This document shows, piece by piece, positions 1 through 8,686 of a DNA stretch of 64,000 nucleotides (position 1 is its first letter; the number at the start of each line of letters is the position of its first letter). Made by a program: the position numbers and the translations under genes. Origin of the DNA: Actinomycetota bacterium (GTDB lineage Bacteria; Actinomycetota; Actinomycetes; S36-B12; GCA-2699445); NCBI GenBank assembly GCA_029978705.1, contig JAPOIY010000002.1, positions 1-64,000 on the forward strand, written 5' to 3'. The notes beneath the pieces were generated by a model, which was given only the letters and a program-made list of their open reading frames with translations, was not told where the DNA came from and searched no databases.

Positions 1-507
1 CGGGCAGCGCCCGGTAGTGCCGCCCGTTCCAGGAGCGGACTGGGCACTGTCGGGGGCACGGGTTCGTCGGGCACCATCACCCCCTCCCCCGGTTCGAGCC
101 TGGCAGAACGGAGAGGCGAGTCAACGACTCGCCACCTGCGCCACGCTGTGCCGGCATACCGGCCGTCAGCCGCGGCCGTAGCCATCCTCATCTGACCCCC
201 TGGGTGTTCGGGTGTGCGGTTACGCGCCCATCACCGACACCATCACGGCCGGTTGGGGATCTCCAAGCGCGGTCGCGCAGTTCAGGGGCTGTCCCCGCGG
301 CGACGACAGGTAGCCCAGCCGTTCCACCGCACGCGAGTTCCGTCGCGGTGTGCGCACGCTTCGTACCGTGGTGGGATGGCGACATGGATCGAATCTCGGG
401 CCCTGCGGCCCCTGGTGTTCTTCCTCGCCGCGGCCGGGGTTCCATCGGCCAGTGCCGCTGGGCGCAGCACGGCAGACGGGACCGACGGCACTCGGGACCG
501 TCGGTAG
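1..507. other. Region without a confident gene
   Basis: No reading frame here shows a recognisable domain. The overlapping frames on both strands give arginine- and proline-rich translations typical of non-coding frames in GC-rich DNA. The only item of note is a 43-codon plus-strand frame at 376-507. It starts with a signal-peptide-like stretch (positively charged start, hydrophobic LVFFLAAAG, then an SASA cleavage-like site) but lacks a good ribosome binding site and stops directly before the end of the convergent secreted-protein gene. No tRNA or terminator was recognised. Confidence 0.5.
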
Positions 508-3402
508 TCAGCCGGTCCCGCCGGCGCGGCACGCGACGAACGGCCGGTGCGCCACATGCCACGTACGGGTCCACACTGACCTGGCGTCGCCGCGACTGCG
601 GGACACGATCCGCACCGTGTACGTCACGTGGTCGCTGCACCGGGGGGTCACGCGAACGGTGTGTCCCCGACCGATGACGGTGCGGCAGTACTTGCCGACC
701 CGGATGCCGTTGACGTCACATCTGGTTCGCACTGTGACGTCGCCGGTCGCGCGAACCTTCTTCACGACCTCCGTAGACCGTCCGACCGGCAGGTCTCTTC
801 GCGGACTGCGCGCCGACACCCGCAGCTCGCCGCCGGCCTTCTCGATGACGATGCGGACCCGGGCCGAGGCGGACCCGTTCTCGCCGGTAGCAGCGACCGT
901 CACAGCGGTTGCCCCGGCCCGCCGTGGCGTCCCCGAGATTCGCCCGGTCGTCGGGTCGATCGTGAGACCGGGCGGCAGCGTGCCCTTGCTGACCGCGTAC
1001 GTGACAGTCCCGGTGAGACCGCCGGGATGCGGCCTCGCTCCCTTGATCGGGGTGCCGACCGTACCCGTGATCGTGCGGTAGTACAGGTAGGGGGTGGCCG
1101 ACGGCCGCACGTCCAGGGTGACGGTCGTGGTCGCGGAGCCTCCATCACCGGTGACCTTAATCTTCGCGGTGAATGCACCGTGCTCTTTGGGCCGCCCGGT
1201 GATCTCCCCGGTCCGCTCGTCCAGGACCACGCCGTCGGGCAGCCGGCCACCCACGAGGGTGAACGACAACTTGCCGGTGAGGCCGCTGACGTGCGGGTCC
1301 AGGGGGGACATGGCCGTCCCCTGCTCCGCCTGACCGTCGGGGTAACTCAGCGCCGGCTGAGTCGGCGTGTTGGACACGGTGATGGTCACGGCCGACGTCG
1401 CCTGGGCGTTGTTGCTGCCGACCACCACCACCTTGAACGTGTACTTCCCCGCTTTCGTCGGGGTGCCGGAGATCCGGCCGGTGTCCTTGTTGAGCGTGAG
1501 GCCGGGCGGCAGGGCGCCCTGGGAGACCGCGAAGCTCCGCGGGGCGCTGACGTCGTGGGTGTGCGGCTCGAGGGCGTCGAACTTGTCGCCCACCGTTCCC
1601 GAACCGTTGGGGTAGTCCAGGTGCGGATCCGGGGCGGTGACGCCGTAGGCGAGGTTGCTGCGCGGACCGTCGCCGGACACGTTGACCCCGACGACGTAGA
1701 ACTCGTACTCCGTGTCCGGGGTGAGTCCCTCGACCTTCTTCTGCAGGGTTGCGGCGCCACTGACGGCGAGCGACGTGTAGGGCGCGCCCGATCCCTTGAC
1801 CCGGTAGAAGAGCCGGTAGCCGGTGATAGGGCCCGTGGGCGGGTCCAACGGCCGCGTCCAGCCCGCTGTCAGGGACTCCGGTGCCGAGTCGGCCACCGTC
1901 AGTCGGGGTGAGTAGGACAGTTGGACAGCGCCGATGTTGCGGGTGCCGTTGTCGGCCACCCGGGGGGAGCCGAACACGTCGAGGGCGATGGCGGAGCCGT
2001 CGATCGGGTTTCTGAGTTCGTTCGCCTGGCCGGGGCCGGCGGCGGGCACCGCATCGATCAGCACACCGGGGCGCGACTGGGTACCCAACAGTGGAGTGAG
2101 CACGGTGTCGGGAATGTCCCACGGGGTGGCGTCGGACTTCAGCCCCGGGGGGTCGGTCATGACCGCAGGCAGGATCGCATGCAGCGCGGCGGCACTCTGG
2201 TTGGGGGTGGGCTGGACCCAGGTGAGGGAATCCGACCTGATCGCCGCCGGGTCGTTGTAGACGAGCGGTCCGCCGCCGAAGAGGTCGCTCGCGGCCCCCA
2301 CCGCCGAGGTGCCCAGCGAGATGGTGCCCGACCGCGACGTGAGGAACCCCATCCCCGCGATGCTGCAGTTGGAGCAGTTCCCGTCCTCCCAGTAGAAGGA
2401 GCTCGCCTGCACGTCGACAGGCCCCTTCTCCGCGGTGACGCGGTCCGAGGCCGCATGCCGCGAGCCGCTGAAGAAGAAGGCGCTGTTGACCACCTGCGAA
2501 CTGTCGCCCGCCAGGCGCAGACCGCCGGAGTCCAGGAACCGGCTGCTCACGATCTTGGCCGAAGGTCCGAACCAACTCACCGCCCGCCCTTGGGCGTTCA
2601 CCCCGAACACCACCCGGTCGAGCACGAGGTTGCCGCCGTACCCGCCTTCGACGAGCGCCGCGATGTCGAACTCTCCCGTGCGTGCACCCGGGGCATTGCT
2701 GTGGTCGATCTGCACCCGCCGCAGAGTGACGTCGGCGCCCTCGTACGCGGCCTGGATGACCGGCCGGTCACACTCCTCCAGGAACGAGTTGACCTCGCTC
2801 GCCGTGGAGTCGGTCATGGTGAGGGAGGCGTGTTTCTCGAGCTTGAACAGTGAGGGCAGATTGTGGAACCTCATCCCGGTGAGGGACACGTCGATGCCCT
2901 GGTTCTCGGCGTTGTAGGTGCCGACCTGCAGGAATCCCGTGGAGAACTGCACCCATTGAGCGCCCGCCGACCGGGCGGGACACAGGGAAGGGACATTGGC
3001 CTGGCCGGAGGCGTCCAGCCAGAGCTGGTTCCCCTCGATCGTCACGCCCTTGTCCGCATTGCCGATGATGTCCACCGACTCCGTGGCCCGGGTCCCGAAC
3101 GGGAAGCCGGGAAGGTTGCCGTAGCACGGGGACACACTGACCGACCCCAGTCCCGGCTGGAACTCGATGGTGTCCGTGCCCGGGTGGCTGTTGGCTTTCG
3201 CCAGCGCCTCCTCGAAGGTGGTGCCCCCCGCCGGGGTCTGGGGGTTGCGGCACAACGAGATGCGGTCGACGGGGTAGGTCGTGCCGGCAGCGGCCTGCGC
3301 GCCCGGAGGAGTGGTGAGCGCAACGGCCACAGCCGCGGCGGCAGCAAGCCCGGTGGCCGCGCCGCGCCAGGCCGACCGGCCCCGGTATCTAGAGAAAGGC
3401 AT
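508..3402 (-). CDS. Secreted beta-helix protein with choice-of-anchor Q, FN3 and putative Ig repeats
   Basis: Probable exported surface or extracellular protein of 964 residues; its ligand is unknown. The ATG at 3402 is preferred over the upstream frame start because it begins an Arg-rich n-region, a long Ala-rich hydrophobic core and a GAQAAAG cleavage-like site within about 37 residues. Residues about 40-450 look like a right-handed parallel beta-helix (repeated short beta strands around TIEFQPG). Residues about 455-495 carry LDVFGSPRVADNGTRNIGAVQ, cut here to its key features: the GSPR and NIGA elements of the choice-of-anchor Q motif. A fibronectin type III domain follows (about 495-590), then three putative Ig (He_PIG) repeats (about 590-860), each with a LPPGLT or LPDGVV and TGxIxGxP signature. 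A Cys-containing, basic C-terminal region ends the protein. No LPxTG or membrane anchor is visible. It is divergent from the diguanylate cyclase gene. The domain calls are from motif reading, and the biological role is not inferred. Confidence 0.85.
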   Translation of the reverse strand: MPFSRYRGRSAWRGAATGLAAAAAVAVALTTPPGAQAAAGTTYPVDRISLCRNPQTPAGGTTFEEALAKANSHPGTDTIEFQPGLGSVSVSPCYGNLPGFPFGTRATESVDIIGNADKGVTIEGNQLWLDASGQANVPSLCPARSAGAQWVQFSTGFLQVGTYNAENQGIDVSLTGMRFHNLPSLFKLEKHASLTMTDSTASEVNSFLEECDRPVIQAAYEGADVTLRRVQIDHSNAPGARTGEFDIAALVEGGYGGNLVLDRVVFGVNAQGRAVSWFGPSAKIVSSRFLDSGGLRLAGDSSQVVNSAFFFSGSRHAASDRVTAEKGPVDVQASSFYWEDGNCSNCSIAGMGFLTSRSGTISLGTSAVGAASDLFGGGPLVYNDPAAIRSDSLTWVQPTPNQSAAALHAILPAVMTDPPGLKSDATPWDIPDTVLTPLLGTQSRPGVLIDAVPAAGPGQANELRNPIDGSAIALDVFGSPRVADNGTRNIGAVQLSYSPRLTVADSAPESLTAGWTRPLDPPTGPITGYRLFYRVKGSGAPYTSLAVSGAATLQKKVEGLTPDTEYEFYVVGVNVSGDGPRSNLAYGVTAPDPHLDYPNGSGTVGDKFDALEPHTHDVSAPRSFAVSQGALPPGLTLNKDTGRISGTPTKAGKYTFKVVVVGSNNAQATSAVTITVSNTPTQPALSYPDGQAEQGTAMSPLDPHVSGLTGKLSFTLVGGRLPDGVVLDERTGEITGRPKEHGAFTAKIKVTGDGGSATTTVTLDVRPSATPYLYYRTITGTVGTPIKGARPHPGGLTGTVTYAVSKGTLPPGLTIDPTTGRISGTPRRAGATAVTVAATGENGSASARVRIVIEKAGGELRVSARSPRRDLPVGRSTEVVKKVRATGDVTVRTRCDVNGIRVGKYCRTVIGRGHTVRVTPRCSDHVTYTVRIVSRSRGDARSVWTRTWHVAHRPFVACRAGGTG

Positions 3403-3726
3403 CGTCGATTCCAGCACTAGGTGGCCCCGAGGCTGCTGCATCCCCTGCGGGACCGTCGACCCGTAGCCGGACGCTCGCGGTGTTGTCCTGCGCGAAGCCG
3501 AGGGAGATGCTCCTCCGTTCCATTCTACTCAGGGTGCGTGGGCGGTTCTGGCGCGCGAGCGCTCCGGTCAGGGCCCAGCTGCCCCGTCGGATGGACCATC
3601 GCCCCTACCCGGCAGCACGCTCTCTCGCCGATTGTCAGTGGTGGGCTACCCCCCCCCCGCGGAGGGGGGGCGCTACCCTCCCGGCGGCGCGGGACCCCAA
3701 GCACGCCGGGGAGGCCTACCGTAGGA
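3403..3726. promoter_or_regulatory. Divergent intergenic region with C10/G7 hairpin
   Basis: This 324-bp region separates the divergent secreted-protein and diguanylate-cyclase genes, so it must hold both promoters. It contains a run of ten C (3649-3658), five bases, then seven G (3664-3670), which can pair as a very GC-rich hairpin. It is flanked by direct copies of GCTACC (3646 and 3672). GGGGAGG at 3709-3715 is a plausible ribosome binding site for the ATG at 3727. No -10/-35 pair could be assigned with confidence. Confidence 0.5.
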
Positions 3727-6629
3727 ATGGGTTTGATGTTCGGGGGCCGGAAGGGGCCTGCTGTGTCGGGAGACGATTCGCCCCGGCGGGCTGATGCGCG
3801 CTGGGTTCCGGAGGATGAGTATCGGCTGCTGGTGGAGATGTCGGCTGATGTGCTGGCGCACGGAGACACAGCCGGCGTGCTGCAGTACGTGTCGCCGGCC
3901 GTGACCCACCTGTTGGGCTACTCCCCCGAAGACCTGATTGGCACCCCTGTCCGGCGGTTGGTGCATCCCGACGATGTCCCGACCGTCGCCGCCACCCAAC
4001 TGACACTGCTGGACGCAGGGGAGGAACCGCACGAAGTGCGTGCCCGCCTGCTGTGCGCCGACGGCAACTGGCGCTGGGTGAGCAGCAAGGGCCGCAATCT
4101 GATGGACGCAGACGGGAGGGTCGTCGGAACGGTGGCGACCTGGCGCGATGTCACCGCCCAGCTGGCAACCGAGCGAGAACTCGTGGAGTCCGAGCACCGC
4201 TACCGCCTGTTGGCCGAACGGGGCAGCGATCTGGTCTTCCGGGGAGACGTGAACGCGGTTCTGCAATGGGTGTCACCGTCAGCCTCCTCTGTTCTGGGGC
4301 GATCACCCGACGACATGGTCGGGCATCCGATCGCGGAGTTCATGCATCCGGAGGACATTGCGGCGATGCGGCGGGCCAGCGCGGCGGCGAACAAGGGAGA
4401 AACCGTCCGCTACCGGGCCCGGGTGCGCCATGCACGAGGTACCTGGCGGTGGATGGAGGTCGCCGCTGAACCGGTGCGCGACCGTGACGGCATGATCGTG
4501 GGGCGAGTGGGCAGCGCGCGGGACGTCACCGATCAGGTGCGTGCGGAGGAGGACCTGAGGCAGTCGCGGGCCCAACTCGCCGACGAGCGGGCCCGCCTGC
4601 GGGCCGTGGCGGATTCCGAGCTGGACCCTCGAGTGCAGCTGGACCCGGTCCGCGACCCCGGGGGAACCATCGTGGACTTCACCTACGCAGACGCCAATCC
4701 CGCGGCCCTGACCTACCTGGATCGCGACTCCGACGAATTGTTGGGAGCGAGACTGCTGGACCTGTTCCCCGGTCAAGCCGACTCCGGCCTGTTTGCCCGA
4801 TACGTCGACGCCATCGAATCGGGTGTCCCGCTCATCCTCGACAGTGCGCCTCTCCACAGTGAGATCCGGCACGCGGAACGCCGGCTCGACTTCCGCGGCG
4901 TCGCAGCGGGGGGGTCGCTGAACCTGACCTGGCGCGATGTCACCGAACGCTTCGAGGCGGCGGCTGCCCTGCAGCGCTCCGAGGAGCATTACCGACTGTT
5001 GGCCGAGAACGCGACGGACGTGGTGTACCGGATGAGCGCGGACGGCACCCTCGAGTGGGTCAGCGAGTCGGTGGAACAGATGATGGGCTACCCCCGCGAA
5101 CAGGTCGTGGGACGCTCGGCACTGGACTTCGTGGCCCCCGATGATGCGGACGCGGCGCAGGCTGCGATGGTCGGCGTGCTCGATGGTCGGCTCACCGCAC
5201 TACGACAGCGCCTCCGGACTGCTGACGGGTCAACGCTGTGGGCCGACATCACCGGGCGGGTAGTGCGGGACGACTCCGGAGCCGTGGTCGCTGTCGATGG
5301 TGGCTGGCGGGACGTCACCGAACAACATGCCCAACTGGAGCAACTCGCCGACGAACAAGCCCGGCTGGCCGCGATCCTGCACGCGGAACTGGAGCCGCAC
5401 GTGTACCTGGAGGCGGTCCGCGACGACCGCGGGACCATCGTGGACTTCACCTACCGCGACACCAACGACGCCGCGTGCGCCTACCTGGGCATGGCCCGTG
5501 AGGACCTGGAGGGGGCGCGGGTGCTGGACCTGCTGCCCGGGCAGGCCGGGTCCGGGATGTTGGCCATGTACGCGGCCTCCGTGGAGTCCGGCGAGCCGCT
5601 GTCGCTCAACGACTACGCGTATCCCCACGAGATTCTCGCCAGCGAGCGCCGCTACGACATTCGTGCGGTCAAGGTCGGGGACGGGCTGTCGTTCGCCTGG
5701 CGCGATGTCACCGACCGCTATGCGGCCGATGCCGCCCTGGCTGCTTCCGAGGCTCGATTCCGCATGCTGGCCGAGAACCTGGGCGACATCCTCGTCGAGC
5801 TCGACCTCGATCAGAACCTCACGTTCGTGTCCGACGTCGTCACCGGCGCGCTGGGCTACCTGCCGCAGGACCTGGTCGGCACCCCGCTGCTGGACCTCAT
5901 ACACCCCGAGGATCAACCCACCGTGCTGGCGGCAGCGCAGACCAGTCACGAGGCACGCGACGGCGTAGCCGCAGCCCGGGTCCGCCTCCGCCGTAGCGAC
6001 GGTGAGTATCGCTGGATGGACGGGGTTGTGCGCGAGGTGCGCGACCCGAGCGGGACGCCGCTGTTCGCGGTGGCAACGCTGCGCGACATCGATGATGCGG
6101 TCAAGACAGAGGCTTTGCTCCAGCGGCAGGCCGCCACCGATCCCCTCACCGGACTGGTCAACCGCCGTGAACTGTTCTCCAGCGTCGGCAGGATGTTGCG
6201 GCACACGCCGCGCACCGGCAAGGATCTTGCCGTCATGTTCATCGATCTCGACAAACTCAAGCCCATCAACGACAGCTGCGGTCACGCCGCCGGGGACGCC
6301 GTGATCGCGACCGTCGCGCGGCGCATGCACGAGACTGTCCGGGCTGACGACGTCGTGGGCCGACTCGGCGGCGACGAGTTCGTCGTCGTGCTCACCGGCA
6401 TCACCACAGCGGCGGACGCGACCCGAATCGCCGACAACTCCAGCACCACGTCGCCGCACCCGTGCAGAGCAACGGCAACATGATCCCCGTCTCCATCAGT
6501 ATCGGCCTGGCCCTGGCTCACCCTGGCGACGACGTCGAAACCATCTTCAGCCGCGCCGACACCGCCCTCTATCGCGCCAAGCAGAAGGGCGGTGCCCACA
6601 CGGCGGTCTTCGACGAGGGGCCGCGGTGA
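3727..6629 (+). CDS. Six-PAS diguanylate cyclase, GGDEF domain frameshifted
   Basis: Predicted cytoplasmic sensor that makes cyclic di-GMP from two GTP. No membrane segment is seen. The ATG at 3727 is chosen because the reading frame before it is unlike a protein. Six PAS or PAS-like domains are visible at about 30-150, 157-272, 291-408, 420-535, 547-665 and 678-790. Domains 3 and 5 are near duplicates (both contain GTIVDFTY and a DLLPGQA/DLFPGQA element), and several domains end in WRDVT. The GGDEF domain starts at about 803. It has an intact RLGGDEF active site and an RADD inhibitory I-site five residues before it. The frame used from 3727 stops at 6483 after the sequence diverges near 6436. 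From there the next frame continues as QHHVAAPVQSNG through SISIGLAL and ADTALYRAKQKG to a TGA at 6627, exactly completing the domain. One base is therefore missing around 6430-6440, either a real mutation or a sequence error. As read, the last third of GGDEF is lost and activity is doubtful. Confidence 0.85.
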
Positions 6630-6641
6630 CCGGCAAGTAGG

Positions 6642-7007
6642 TGGAGGTGCCGGGAATCGAACCCGGGTCCAACGGTGACGATCAGGGACTTCTCCGAGCG
6701 CAGTCGTCGTCCGTGTTCTCGACCTCCCCGCTTCTCACGACACGGCGGGGAACACGGTCACAGTCACTGAAAAATGTTCCTCAGACCCGCGTGACCCGGA
6801 TCCTTGGTGAGCCCCCTGGCGACACCCGACGGTGCGGGGACGATTCCCGCCGGGCGCCTTCACGGTCTCGCTGTCAGGCAGCGAGGGCGAAGGAGGTGCG
6901 GTTTTGTTTGGCACCTATTGGTTTTCCGTGGATGGTTTACGAGATCGCCACGGTTTCTCGGCTCGCTTCTCCCGTCTCGACAGACGCTGTCGAAACCTGT
7001 CACCCCC
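6642..7007 (-). ncRNA. ssrA: Transfer-messenger RNA (tmRNA)
   Basis: tmRNA rescues stalled ribosomes and adds a degradation tag, working with SmpB (encoded at 13411-13890). The 5' end GGGGGUG (7007-7001) pairs with CACCUCC (6649-6643) as the acceptor stem, followed by discriminator A. The T-arm with GUUCGAUUC is at about 6650-6666. The genome continues CCT after the discriminator, so the terminal CCA is not fully encoded and must be added. The tag frame runs 6912 to 6874 and reads AKQNRTSFALAA then TGA, with the usual ALAA protease signal. Its total length of about 366 nt is normal for actinomycetes. It lies directly after the diguanylate cyclase and is convergent with it. Confidence 0.96.
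6874..6912 (-). other. tmRNA tag-peptide reading frame
   Basis: The resume codon is GCC at 6912-6910. The frame encodes A-K-Q-N-R-T-S-F-A-L-A-A and ends at TGA (6876-6874). The FALAA end is the standard ClpXP/ClpAP-type recognition signal. Confidence 0.93.
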
Positions 7008-7205
7008 TTGGTGACGATGGAGTCACTGTTCAGTTGTCATGACGGCGCAGCCGCGTCGCCAGGATAGGCCCGCAGCGCCGCCATTGACCACAACGGCACC
7101 GTACTGCCGGGGATTCCCGGCCAGGCGGCGGGATCGCGGATTCGGTGTGACGTGGTCGGAGGTGAAACCTGGGGGGGACGGGGGATGTCCCTGTTCCCCC
7201 TGGGG

Positions 7206-7221
7206 TCGAACATGTGTTCGA
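7206..7221 (+). promoter_or_regulatory. LexA-type SOS box
   Basis: The sequence TCGAACATGTGTTCGA has perfect inverted half-sites TCGAAC and GTTCGA separated by four bases. This is the actinobacterial and mycobacterial LexA operator pattern. It ends 24 bp before the ATG of the HNH nuclease gene, a normal position for an operator overlapping or following the promoter. Confidence 0.75.
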
Positions 7222-7245
7222 CTAGGGGTCAGGAGGGGATCCCCG

Positions 7246-8676
7246 ATGAGCACCACCGACACCAGGAGCGACGCCGACACCAGGACCGGCTCCGGTTCGC
7301 CGGTGACCGGCCCGGAACCGACTGCGGCGCCGGAGGTGGTGGCTGCGGTGCTGGCGGATGCCCCGGAGTGTCCCGAGGACGTGGTGGCGTTGGCCCGCGC
7401 GGTGGCCACGGCGGCGGCCACCCCGGTCAGCGGGGATCTGGTCACCGGGGCGGGGCTGAGCGACCGGGTGGCGGTGCTGGCGCGGCTGCGTACGGTGCTG
7501 GACGCCGAGGTGGGCCGCAGCCTCGCCGCCGCCCACCGCCACGATGTGCTGCCCCATACCCCGGCGGTGTACCTGCAACGCTGCGCGGCGTGGTCCAGCG
7601 CAGAAGCCGCCACCGTCCTGGCCGCGGCGCGTCTGGCCGACCAGCACCCCGCCCTGGCGCGGGCCTGGCGCACCGGAACCGTGGCCACCCCCGTGGTCGC
7701 GGTCCTGGCTCGCGGCCTGCGCACCCAACCCTCGGCCGTCCGCCAACAGTTCCTCGACGCCGTGGTGGACCAACTGCCCCACCTCAGCCCGGCAGCCGCC
7801 AAGACCGTCCTGGCCCGCGCGCTGGACCTGCTGCACCCCCACGACCGCGACGCCCACGATCACAGCGACTGGCAGCGGCGCAGCGTGGTGTTCACCCGCC
7901 ACGGCACCATGACCCTGCTGGCCGCCGACCTGCCCGGGCTGGAAGGCCACGCCGTCACCGCCGCCTTGGACGCCGTCGCCGCGTCCCTGCGCACCGCCGG
8001 CGACGGACTGACGCCAGCCCAACGCCGCGCCGACGCGCTGATCACCCTGGTCAACCGCGCCGCCGCCACCGACACCCTTCCCGCGACCCGCGGCGGCCTC
8101 CCGGTGGCCGCCACCATCACCATCTCCGCCAGCGAAGCCGACCGCATCGCCACCGGACAACGCCGCACCCCCGCCACCGACCTGCACGACCCCACCGCCA
8201 CCGACCCCAGCGGCCTGGCCACCACCACCAGCGCCCACCCCATCCCCCTCAGCGACGCAGCCGCCCGCTTCGCGCTGTGCGCCGGAACCCACACCCCCGT
8301 ACTGACCGCCGATCCCGGACCCCGACCCCTCACCCGCGCCCTGCTGGCCAGTAGCACCCAACCCCTGGCCGTCGGACGCAGCCAACGCCTAGCGACCCCC
8401 GCCCAACGCACCGCCCTGGCGTTACGCGACCGCGGCTGCATCATCTGCGGCCTACCCGCCCCCGAATGCCAGACCCACCACCTCGCCGCCTGGACCCACG
8501 GCGGCGCCACCGACATCGACAACCTCGTCCTGTTGTGTTGGGCTCATCACCGCGCCGTCGACCTCAACAGATGGACCATCGCCCGCCACCCCGACCCGAG
8601 CCCTGACCAGCCCCCCTGGATCGTCACTCCCACCCCAAGACACCACTGGCGCACCCGACCACCCCACCCCGTCTGA
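7246..8676 (+). CDS. DUF222 / 13E12-repeat HNH endonuclease-like protein
   Basis: A 476-residue protein of the actinobacterial DUF222 (13E12 repeat) family. Its N-terminal two thirds are an Ala-rich helical DUF222 region. The C-terminus (about residues 390-440) is an HNH nuclease fold: CIICG zinc knuckle, THHLAAW with the catalytic His, a GGATDIDN element and CWAHH. A nuclease activity on DNA is expected from the fold, but its cellular target is not known for the family. The ATG at 7246 follows AGGAGGGG (7231-7238) at good spacing, whereas upstream in-frame residues are not protein-like. A LexA-type box just upstream predicts induction by DNA damage. Third codon positions are almost all C or G, as in neighbouring genes, so there is no sign of recent transfer. 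It is convergent with ddaH, with only 10 bp between the ends. Confidence 0.9.
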   Translation: MSTTDTRSDADTRTGSGSPVTGPEPTAAPEVVAAVLADAPECPEDVVALARAVATAAATPVSGDLVTGAGLSDRVAVLARLRTVLDAEVGRSLAAAHRHDVLPHTPAVYLQRCAAWSSAEAATVLAAARLADQHPALARAWRTGTVATPVVAVLARGLRTQPSAVRQQFLDAVVDQLPHLSPAAAKTVLARALDLLHPHDRDAHDHSDWQRRSVVFTRHGTMTLLAADLPGLEGHAVTAALDAVAASLRTAGDGLTPAQRRADALITLVNRAAATDTLPATRGGLPVAATITISASEADRIATGQRRTPATDLHDPTATDPSGLATTTSAHPIPLSDAAARFALCAGTHTPVLTADPGPRPLTRALLASSTQPLAVGRSQRLATPAQRTALALRDRGCIICGLPAPECQTHHLAAWTHGGATDIDNLVLLCWAHHRAVDLNRWTIARHPDPSPDQPPWIVTPTPRHHWRTRPPHPV

Positions 8677-8686
8677 AGGCGGGCAG

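Noticed and set aside
90-125. T-loop-like GGTTCGAGCC suggesting a tRNA
   Set aside because: The flanking bases do not form a 5-bp T stem and no acceptor or anticodon arm is found.
5230-6459. Long minus-strand frame opposite the cyclase
   Set aside because: The plus-strand frame contains clear PAS and GGDEF motifs; the reverse translation has none.
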